Assembly (NCBI RefSeq): GCF_004522235.1
Contig: NZ_SDLT01000004.1
Location: 124,001 to 188,000 of the forward strand
Direction of reading: 5' to 3'
Source: Amycolatopsis nivea
GTDB lineage: Bacteria > Actinomycetota > Actinomycetes > Mycobacteriales > Pseudonocardiaceae
Length of the DNA stretch: 64,000 nucleotides
Position 1 is the stretch's first letter, and the number at the start of each line of letters is the position of its first letter. Shown piece after piece: positions 57,997 to 64,000 of this stretch. Below the pieces are notes generated by a model. The model was not told the origin of the DNA. It saw nothing but the letters and a program-made list of their open reading frames with translations, and ran no database searches. The position numbers and the translations under genes were made by a program.

Positions 57997-59304
57997 TCAG
58001 AAAACCGGAACTCGCCGCCGGGCCGCGCGCGGGCGCCCGACTCCCTGCCAGGACAACCCGGCGTCGAGAATCATCCGCGGGTCGAGCAGATTGCGGGTGT
58101 CGACGACGTCGTCGCCTTCCATCGCGTCCGCGATCGCGACCCAGTCGAGATTGCGGAACTCGGCCCATTCGGTAAGCACCACAACGACATCCGCGTCCTT
58201 GGCGACCTGATACGGGTCGTCCACGACGGTCATCCCGGCGATGCCGCCGGAGACCGCCGGGTCGTACGCGGTGATCTCCGCGCCGAGCGCGCCCAGCACC
58301 GAAGACACTGCCAGGGCGGGAGAATCGCGCAGATCGTTCGTGCCCGCCTTGAACGCCAGGCCCAGCACGCCGATCCGCGCGCCGGCCAGCGTTCCGCCGC
58401 AGGCTCCTGCGATCTTCGCCACGATCCGGTCGCGCTGGGCGATGTTCTCGTCGATCGCCGAGGTCAGCATCCGGAAGTCGTAGTCGACCGATTCGGCGAC
58501 CTTGACCAGCGCGCTGGTGTCCTTGGGCAGGCATGAACCGCCCCAGCCAGGGCCGGGTTTGAGGAAGGTGCGGCCGATCCGCCGGTCGTAGCCCATGCCT
58601 TCGGTGACCAGGTCGATGTCCGCGCCGAGCCGTTCGCACAGTTCGGCGATCGAGTTCACATAGGACAGTTTGAGCGCGAGAAAGCAATTCGCCGCGTACT
58701 TGACCAGTTCCGCACTCGCCGCGTCCGCGACCACGACGGGTGCGGCGAGGTCGCCGTACAACTGCCCGACCCACGCGGCGGCCGCGTGCGAATCCGACCC
58801 GACCACGATCCGGTCCGGGTTCAGGAAGTCTTGCACCGCAGTGCCTTCGCGCAGGAATTCGGGGTTGGAGACCACCGGCACGTCGGCGCGGCCGACCATC
58901 GCCTGGATCCGTTTCGCGGTGCCGACCGGCACCGTCGACTTCGTGATCAGCGCGCAGCCGGCCGGCAGCACGTCGCCGATCTCGGCGGTCACCGATTCCA
59001 CCGCGCGCAAATCCGCGGACCCGCCCGCGCCCATCGGCGTCGGCACGCAGAGGAACACGCCCTCCGCGCCGCGAACGGCTTCCCGCGCGCCGACGACGAA
59101 CGACAGCCGTCCGTTCGCCAGTCCGCGGGAGACCAGTTCGGCCAGTCCTGGCTCGAGGATGTCCACGCGCCCGGCCGACAGCCGGTTCACTTTCGCCACG
59201 TCCACGTCAACGCAGGTGACGCGGTGCCCGAGGCTCGCGAGACAAGCCCCCGTGGTCAATCCGACGTATCCCGTCCCTACCACCACGATCCGAGCTGAGC
59301 TCAT
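57997..59304 (-). CDS. UDP-glucose 6-dehydrogenase
   Basis: Oxidises UDP-glucose to UDP-glucuronate with two NAD+; 435 residues. NAD-binding GTGYVGLTTGACLA at the start, TKSTVPVGTA, NPEFLREGTAVQDFLNPDRIVVG, the substrate/catalytic loop GWGGSCLPKD with Cys258, and GLAFKAGTNDLRDSPAL. It supplies UDP-glucuronate, a precursor for envelope polysaccharides, in keeping with the glycan genes at 41-50 kb, though it is not adjacent to them. ATG start. Confidence 0.95.
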   Translation of the reverse strand: MSSARIVVVGTGYVGLTTGACLASLGHRVTCVDVDVAKVNRLSAGRVDILEPGLAELVSRGLANGRLSFVVGAREAVRGAEGVFLCVPTPMGAGGSADLRAVESVTAEIGDVLPAGCALITKSTVPVGTAKRIQAMVGRADVPVVSNPEFLREGTAVQDFLNPDRIVVGSDSHAAAAWVGQLYGDLAAPVVVADAASAELVKYAANCFLALKLSYVNSIAELCERLGADIDLVTEGMGYDRRIGRTFLKPGPGWGGSCLPKDTSALVKVAESVDYDFRMLTSAIDENIAQRDRIVAKIAGACGGTLAGARIGVLGLAFKAGTNDLRDSPALAVSSVLGALGAEITAYDPAVSGGIAGMTVVDDPYQVAKDADVVVVLTEWAEFRNLDWVAIADAMEGDDVVDTRNLLDPRMILDAGLSWQGVGRPRAARRRVPVF

Positions 59305-59475
59305 GACGCTGAAGGTGACAGCCGGAGTTGACCTCAGTGCTAACGGAAGCGGTCGCGGCCGAATACTCCTCGCGACGACAGCGGGTGAGGCGACACACTC
59401 CGACAGGGATGCGAACGAACGTTAACCTGGGCGCGGAGGTGCACCGCGGCACCGAGAGCAGGAGGAAGGCTGAAG

Positions 59476-60234
59476 ATGCAGATCACCGACACCGCAGCGC
59501 TCGTCACGGGTGGCGCGTCCGGACTCGGCGGCGCGACCGCCAAGGCGCTGGCCGCGAAAGGCGCGCGGGTGTTCGCCCTCGACCTCGCGCCTTCGATCGA
59601 GAAGGCCGAGCAGATCGACGGCATCACCTACGTCGAGGCCGACGTGACCGACCCGGACCAGGTGCAGGCCGCCGTCGACACCGCGGCGGGCTCGGGCGTA
59701 CCGCTGCGCACGGTGGTCAACTGCGCGGGCATCGGACCGTCCGCGCGCATCCTGTCCCGCAAGGGCAGGCATGACCTCGCGCTGTACGCGAAGGTCATCC
59801 AGATCAACCTGATCGGCACGTTCAACGTGGTCACCATCGCCTCCGAGGCGATCGCGAAGACCGAACCGCTGGCCGACGACGCCCGCGGCGTCATCATCAA
59901 CACCGCGTCCGTCGCCGCGTACGACGGCCAGATCGGGCAGGTGGCGTACGCGTCGTCCAAGGGCGGCGTGGTCGGGATGACCCTGCCCGCCGCGCGCGAC
60001 CTCGCCTCGCACGGCATCCGCGTGCTGACGATCGCCCCCGGCATCGTCGACACCCCGATGCTCGCCACCGTCAGCGACGAATTCCGCGCCGGACTCGCCG
60101 CCGGGGTGCCGTTCCCGAAGCGGCTGGCGCGGCCGGACGAGTACGCGCAGCTCGCCCTGTCGCTGATCGACCACGACTACCTCAACGGCGAGGTCGTCCG
60201 CATGGACGGCTCGCTACGGATGGCCCCGCGCTGA
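59476..60234 (+). CDS. SDR 3-hydroxyacyl-CoA dehydrogenase, HSD17B10-like
   Basis: 252 residues. NAD-binding TGGASGLGGATAKAL, NCAG (VVNCAGIGPSARIL), catalytic Ser (INTASVAAYDGQIGQ), Tyr and Lys (YASSKGGVVGMTLPAARDLA). It ends with LIDHDYLNGEVVRMDGSLRMAPR. The LDLAPSIEKAEQIDGITYVEADVTD stretch matches the type II 3-hydroxyacyl-CoA dehydrogenase group. GGAGG precedes the ATG. It would act in fatty-acid or branched-chain acyl-CoA oxidation. Confidence 0.9.
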   Translation: MQITDTAALVTGGASGLGGATAKALAAKGARVFALDLAPSIEKAEQIDGITYVEADVTDPDQVQAAVDTAAGSGVPLRTVVNCAGIGPSARILSRKGRHDLALYAKVIQINLIGTFNVVTIASEAIAKTEPLADDARGVIINTASVAAYDGQIGQVAYASSKGGVVGMTLPAARDLASHGIRVLTIAPGIVDTPMLATVSDEFRAGLAAGVPFPKRLARPDEYAQLALSLIDHDYLNGEVVRMDGSLRMAPR

Positions 60235-60243
60235 CCCCGCCTC

Positions 60244-60284
60244 GCGAGTGGCTGTGCCGCCCCCTCAGCGGCACAGCCACTCGC
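60244..60284. terminator. Bidirectional terminator between SDR and methyltransferase
   Basis: Perfect 17-bp stem GCGAGTGGCTGTGCCGC / GCGGCACAGCCACTCGC with a 7-nt loop between convergent stop codons. Confidence 0.85.
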
Positions 60285-60288
60285 CCGG

Positions 60289-60969
60289 TCACTCCTTGCG
60301 CATCCGCACCTCGAGGCCGATCCCGTCCGGGGTCACCTCGCAGGTGCGGAACTTGCTCTCCGCGACCGTCGCGCGGAACTGCTCCGGCGTGTACGCCCGC
60401 CGCCGCAGCGCGCGCAGCGTGCGAACGGTGGTGAACGTGGCCACCGGACCGAGCTTCATCCGCGCGACCTCAGCGTCCAGCTCCGCGTCGGTCGTGCTCT
60501 TGCTCAAGTCCTGCACCAGCGCGACCCCGCCCGGCCGCAGCACCCGGTGCATCTCGTCGAGCGCGTCCACCGGGTCGGCGAAGTTCTTGAACGCCGCCTG
60601 GCAGATCAGGAAGTCGAACGAGCCGTCCACGAACGGCATCGCCGCCACGTCACCGCGACGGAAATCGACCGAGACGCCCTGCTCATGCGCGTACTCCCTG
60701 GCCAGCTGGACAAACGTCCGGCTGACATCCAGCCCCGTCATCGTGCACCGCCCGGTGCGGGCCAGCTCCACCGCGAAGAAGCCCGGCCCAGGCGCGACCT
60801 CGAGCACGTCGGAGCCTTCGGTCAGCTCCGAAGCCAGCATCTCGGCCGTTTCGCGATACTGAATTCGCTGCGGTTCGGTACCGCGTCCCCGCGCGTACGC
60901 CCGGGCGACCGGCCCCTCCATCTCCGGCAGCAGTTTCGTACGGTGGCGTTTGACCTGGGTGTTCCCCAT
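60289..60969 (-). CDS. Class I SAM-dependent methyltransferase
   Basis: 226 residues. The SAM-binding motif I is DVLEVAPGPGFFAVELARTG (AlaProGlyProGly in place of GlyxGlyxGly), followed by MTGLDVSRTFVQLAREYA, FRRGDVAAMPFVDGSFDFLICQAAFKNFADP and LDEMHRVLRPGGVALVQDLS. UbiE/Methyltransf_11 class; substrate unknown. ATG 60969 follows GGGAGA. It lies 156 bp downstream of the PadR gene on the same strand, but no shared control is evident. Confidence 0.88.
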   Translation of the reverse strand: MGNTQVKRHRTKLLPEMEGPVARAYARGRGTEPQRIQYRETAEMLASELTEGSDVLEVAPGPGFFAVELARTGRCTMTGLDVSRTFVQLAREYAHEQGVSVDFRRGDVAAMPFVDGSFDFLICQAAFKNFADPVDALDEMHRVLRPGGVALVQDLSKSTTDAELDAEVARMKLGPVATFTTVRTLRALRRRAYTPEQFRATVAESKFRTCEVTPDGIGLEVRMRKE

Positions 60970-61125
60970 CGTGTTTTCTCCCTGTTCGGTTGAGACCGAA
61001 CCGGTTCGCCGCGGGGCCGTATCCTTGTCAGCGCAGCCTGAAGACAGGTTCCCGCACCTCGCGGTTTCCAGTTCGACGGTTCCCGGTCCCGGCGGCGGTG
61101 TGCCAGCACCTCCTCCGGGACCTCT

Positions 61126-61761
61126 TTATTCGCCCTCGTTCTCGACGAAGGCGGCCATGTCAGGCAGCTCCCCGGTCTCCCGGTAACGCCGCCACTCCTC
61201 GACCCCCGGGATCGCGCCGGTGGTCAGCTCCTCGTGCAGCCCGCGAACCCATTCGGCCTCCGCGCGCCACATCGCCAGTTGGTACTCCGCCTCGACGAGA
61301 ACCAGCCGAGGCAGCTCAGCCCGCATCTTCGCCAACGCCTCGACACGGTCGCCGATCAGCCGGTCCAGCTCGCCGACCCGATGCCGCAACTGCTGATCGA
61401 CCACGTCCGGCCCGAGCGCGAGCATCACCGACAGCCCCGTGTGAAACCGCGTGGCCTCCAAATCCGGCACCGCGAGCAACTCGGCGACCCAATCCTCCAG
61501 CTCAGCCTGGCCCGCGTCGGTAATCCGATAAACGGTCCGCTCCGGCCGAGCCCCGTCCCGCACGTTCTCGACGGCCTCGAGGAACCCGTGCTTTTCGAGG
61601 TTGCCGACGACTGTGTAGAGGGAGCCCCACTTGATCTTCAGGTCGCCCTCTTTGCCGCGTTCCCGCAGGAGAGAGGCCACCTCGTACGGATGCATCGGCC
61701 GCTCGAACACGGTGGCCAGCACGGCGAGGCCCAGCAAGTTGGAAACCTTTCGCCGCTTCAC
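61126..61761 (-). CDS. PadR-family transcriptional regulator
   Basis: 211 residues. N-terminal winged helix: NLLGLAVLATVFERPMHPYEVASLLRERGKEGDLKIKWGSLYTVVGNLEKHGFLEAV...RPERTVYRITDAGQAEL, followed by the longer C-terminal PadR (AphA-like) domain. The GTG at 61761 has GAGGAGG 8 nt upstream, so the longer frame extending to 62382 is rejected. A palindrome 25 bp upstream is a candidate autoregulatory operator. Confidence 0.9.
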   Translation of the reverse strand: MKRRKVSNLLGLAVLATVFERPMHPYEVASLLRERGKEGDLKIKWGSLYTVVGNLEKHGFLEAVENVRDGARPERTVYRITDAGQAELEDWVAELLAVPDLEATRFHTGLSVMLALGPDVVDQQLRHRVGELDRLIGDRVEALAKMRAELPRLVLVEAEYQLAMWRAEAEWVRGLHEELTTGAIPGVEEWRRYRETGELPDMAAFVENEGE

Positions 61762-61785
61762 GCTTTCGACCTCCTCGTGGGCGAG

Positions 61786-61801
61786 TACTCGTGGACGAGT
61801 A
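61786..61801. promoter_or_regulatory. Candidate PadR operator
   Basis: TACTCGTGGACGAGTA is a palindrome with 7-bp arms and a 2-bp centre, 25 bp upstream of the PadR start. It differs from the ATGT-N8-ACAT site of classical PadR. Confidence 0.5.
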
Positions 61802-62403
61802 TAGGGAGAAGCGGGGTTGGCGGCAATGGCGGAAGGTCGGGCCGGTGGCGAGGTTGGGGCTGGACGCGGGGGTTGGAGGACGGAACCGGGTGTGAGCAAC
61901 AGGGCAGGCAGACGAGACACCCGCAGGTTTGGCTGAGGCGCGCGGCCACGATCCGACGGGCGGTGCAGGGCGCGGGAGCGAGCCGGGGACGCAGCTCGAG
62001 CGGGCCGCGAGAACCGCCTAGCAGCACGGGAGGCGGGCAAGGGATCCGGCGAGGTGCACGAACCAGGGATCTGGGAAGTGCCCGGCAAGGCCGGATCTCG
62101 CGAGGTACGCGGCGAGACCGGAGCCTGACGAGCCGCCTGGCTAGGTCGGATCTCGCGAGTCACCCGGGCAAGACCAGACCCCGACGAACTGCCCGGCAAG
62201 GCCGGGTCTTGCGAGACATCCGCCAAATCCGCGGGCTGCGAACCGCCCGAGTCATCCAGGCAAGACCAGCGCCCAACGAAACCTTCCGGCAACGCCCGGG
62301 GACCGGCAACGCCGGGCCTAGCAAAACCTCCACGAAGCGACACCGCACCGAGCGCGAGGACAACCCACCCACACCCCCACAACCCCGATACGAAGCCAAA
62401 AAC

Positions 62404-62462
62404 ACGGGCGGCGGGTGCTTGTCAAGGCATCTTTCCCGCCTTGACAAGCACCCGCCGCCCGT
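62404..62462. repeat. Long hairpin element, copy 2
   Basis: Perfect 25-bp stem: left arm 62404-62428 ending GTGCTTGTCAAGGC, loop ATCTTTCCC, right arm 62438-62462 starting GCCTTGACAAGCAC. Compared with copy 1, three outer base pairs differ and all three are compensated (T-A to G-C twice, G-C to C-G once). Shared flanks: CCCCGATACGA, GCCAAAA and TCACAATCA at matching positions. Confidence 0.85.
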
Positions 62463-62484
62463 AGTCACAATCAGGCTGAGGGGT

Positions 62485-62607
62485 GGTGGGACCCAAGCCC
62501 AGCCGAGGGGGCAGGCGGAACCCAAGCCCGGGTGGAACCCAATCCAGTGAGCCGAGGAGCGGGTGGAACCCAAACCCGAGAACTGAGACGCGCCGGAACC
62601 CAACGCC
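62485..62607. repeat. Tandem repeat with core GGTGGAACCCAA
   Basis: Five units: GGTGGGACCCAAGCCC (62485), GGCGGAACCCAAGCCC (62514), GGTGGAACCCAATCCA (62531), GGTGGAACCCAAACCC (62562) and GCCGGAACCCAACGCC (62592). Unit starts are 29, 17, 31 and 30 bp apart, so roughly a 15-bp multiple. Too short and irregular for CRISPR. Confidence 0.65.
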
Positions 62608-62643
62608 CAAGAATCACAGCCCACACCACCTGAGCAACAGACC

Positions 62644-64000
62644 TCAGATATCCAACATGTACGGAACCTCAACCTGAGCCCGCCCGCTCATCCACTCCCG
62701 CAGGGCCTTGGTCGCGAGCACGTCATCCTCGTTGTACCGCAACAACCGTTCCCGCTGCTCGTCATCAGGGACCGCGCCGTCCATCCCCACCGCATCCCGG
62801 TACCACCGCATCGAGGCCTCGCCACCAGCCTCCGGATCCCGCCAGGCGAACCCGGCCACCGGGGCGATCACCTTCAGCCCCTTGCCCCGAGAGCACAGGA
62901 ACTGATCCGTCACGCTGCGGAACAGATCGACCCATTCATCGGAGTCCACAAAGGACTGAACGGTCCGCTTCTCCGGGATCCCGGAGTATTCCCCGAACCG
63001 TTCGACCGACCCGAACAGCCACCGGTTCTCCGCGAGCGCGTTGTAGCAATACGCCCGGAAAGTCAGCCCCGCGGCCAGCGTCCGCTCACGAACATCGGTG
63101 AACCACGCCCAAAACTCAGCGAACGACCGCGCCTCGTCCACCGTCGGCAGCGGCTCCCAGGTCGCGAATGCCCGGTACCCCTGCGGCACTCCGATGTCCA
63201 CTCCGGACAGCAGCGTCCCCCACAGGTAAGCCCCGGAATCGCCGAAGCTTTCCATGTCCACGTCGACCTCGACGTCCGCGCGCGGCACCTCGATCTTCGG
63301 CGTGCGACGCACCACCGTCAGATCCGCCAGCCACGCCCGGGCCAGCATGATCGCGTCCGAGAACGTGCCGCCCGTCCAGTTCATCGGCGGCATCTCGGCG
63401 GCCGGGTCCAGCGCGGCCAGCTTGTCTACAGTGGACACTCCGACGCGGCGCAGCTCGCCCGCGTCCTCGCCGCGCACGACCAGGCTCACGTCACGTGTTT
63501 CGGTGAGGACGACCTCGCACGTGGCCCAAAACGGACACCGCCGGCACTCCAGCACCCGCGAGGGCGCGGCCAGCGCTTCGGCACCGGTGGCGGCAGCGGT
63601 CGCGACGGCGAGCCGATCCGCGAAGCGTGCGTCGTATTCGTCCAGTGCGCTGCGGCCGCCCGGCCAGGTGCCCGCGGTGAGGTCGTGCCAGACGACGACG
63701 TCCGCGTCCAGACCGATCACGCCGCCGAGCGCGCGCCCGCCGGCCGCCAAGCCGCGGGTCTCCAGCATTCGCCGCAGGTGGGCGAGTCGCAGCTGGTCTC
63801 GCGGCTGCGAGCGCACCTTGCGCAGCTCGTCCGGCGAACGGCGCGCCGGATCCAGCTCCGTCATCGCGGTGGTGGGCGCGCCCTGGCCGCGGTCGGTGAT
63901 CCGGTGCCGGACCACCAGCACCGGCACATACCCGTCGTCGACGCGCACGAGCAGGTCGATGCCGCCGCGCCGGTGCCCGACCGGGTCGGCGGGCAGCAGC
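62644..64000 (-). CDS. TM0106-type RecB-like nuclease (5' end outside window)
   Basis: At least 452 residues, continuing beyond the right edge. The visible part starts in the RecB-like nuclease domain (RRGGIDLLVRVDDGYVPVLVVRHR, with the ID...V pattern), then the Cys cluster LECRRCPFWATCE, likely an iron-sulfur site, and a C-terminal RNase H-like/exonuclease domain (EVDVDMESFGDSGAYLWGTLL, FRAYCYNALAENRWLF, ERLLRYNEDDVLATKALREWM). This architecture is typical of TM0106-family predicted nucleases, presumably in DNA repair. No cas genes are nearby. Confidence 0.85.
   Translation of the reverse strand, partial: LLPADPVGHRRGGIDLLVRVDDGYVPVLVVRHRITDRGQGAPTTAMTELDPARRSPDELRKVRSQPRDQLRLAHLRRMLETRGLAAGGRALGGVIGLDADVVVWHDLTAGTWPGGRSALDEYDARFADRLAVATAAATGAEALAAPSRVLECRRCPFWATCEVVLTETRDVSLVVRGEDAGELRRVGVSTVDKLAALDPAAEMPPMNWTGGTFSDAIMLARAWLADLTVVRRTPKIEVPRADVEVDVDMESFGDSGAYLWGTLLSGVDIGVPQGYRAFATWEPLPTVDEARSFAEFWAWFTDVRERTLAAGLTFRAYCYNALAENRWLFGSVERFGEYSGIPEKRTVQSFVDSDEWVDLFRSVTDQFLCSRGKGLKVIAPVAGFAWRDPEAGGEASMRWYRDAVGMDGAVPDDEQRERLLRYNEDDVLATKALREWMSGRAQVEVPYMLDI

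Larger units (their letters stand above)
61802..62643. other. Gene-free stretch of about 0.84 kb rich in repeats
   Basis: No supported gene. From about 62030 to 62330 there are degenerate repeats built on CCCGGCAAGGCCGG and TCTCGCGAG; the TCTCGCGAG core recurs near 62096 and 62153, with TCTTGCGAG near 62211. The long hairpin copy 2 follows at 62404-62462, then the AACCCAA tandem repeat. The layout parallels the stretch at 34.0-35.0 kb. Confidence 0.65.

Noticed and set aside
62485..62607. CRISPR array
   Set aside because: Units are only about 16 bp, spacing is irregular, intervening bases are short and similar, and no cas genes are near. The RecB-like nuclease is of the TM0106 type.

Overview
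The window is chromosomal DNA of a high-GC actinobacterium, most likely of the Pseudonocardiales (Amycolatopsis or a close relative). The evidence is the very GC-rich third codon positions, frequent GTG starts, leaderless-type promoters (TANNNT 6-8 nt before the start codon), a mycothiol conjugate amidase, IdeR/DmdR-type iron boxes, a fused CydDC transporter, an F420/PPOX-type protein and actinobacterial families such as DUF5926 and DUF4328. The genus is an inference. I see no phage, plasmid, insertion sequence, transposase or CRISPR array. About 57 protein genes and one tRNA (Gly, GCC) can be supported.

Layout. 1-2.1 kb: a WYL regulator (cut by the window edge) divergent from an epoxide hydrolase, with a clear operator between them. 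2.1-3.2 kb: gene-free DNA containing a degenerate 20-21 bp tandem array. 3.2-10.9 kb: the cytochrome bd oxidase cluster cydA, cydB, fused cydDC and a GAF histidine kinase, all on the minus strand; cydC carries a 117-bp in-frame tandem repeat, and cydA and cydB are separated by DnaA-box-like words and hairpins. 11-18.7 kb: CutA, a UPF0016 cation exporter, membrane proteins, an IclR operon, an iron-box-controlled DUF2470 gene, a CPBP protease, arginine deiminase and a ferritin with tandem iron-box-like sites. 18.7-22.2 kb: a RibD-like reductase, a sigma/anti-sigma pair, DUF952 and DUF5926. 22.3-26.4 kb: a P450 facing a co-translated efflux pump and mycothiol amidase pair, with a divergent TetR gene and three near-identical operators; this reads as a detoxification module.

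26.3-34 kb is a long minus-strand run: LytS-type kinase, S49 peptidase, LytTR regulator, small membrane protein, SSS-family symporter, rhodanese and DUF4328 protein. Its core looks like a nutrient-sensing system that controls a carboxylate symporter. 34-35 kb is gene-free and rich in palindromes and repeats. 35-38.1 kb holds a Fpg/Nei glycosylase, a membrane protein and a sigma factor fused to its own zinc-finger/transmembrane module. 38.3-41 kb holds tRNA-Gly, two immunity-type genes and two unknown genes, one with a LexA-like site upstream. 41-50.6 kb is a cell-surface cluster: two paralogous membrane proteins, a 1224-residue GT/GT/FkbM protein, a PIG-V-like mannosyltransferase and an acyltransferase-3 protein.

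50.7-57.9 kb holds a DesK/DesR-type two-component system, an XRE regulator and MFS pump sharing four operator copies, and a translationally coupled ECF sigma and VOC pair. 58-64 kb holds UDP-glucose dehydrogenase, an SDR dehydrogenase, a methyltransferase, a PadR regulator, a second repeat-rich gene-free stretch and a TM0106-type RecB nuclease running off the window.

The most unusual structure is a pair of long hairpins (34871-34927 and 62404-62462) with identical cores. Their outer stems differ at three positions, and every change is compensated on the other strand. Both lie in repeat-rich gene-free DNA and share flanking sequence. This points to a dispersed, structurally selected element.
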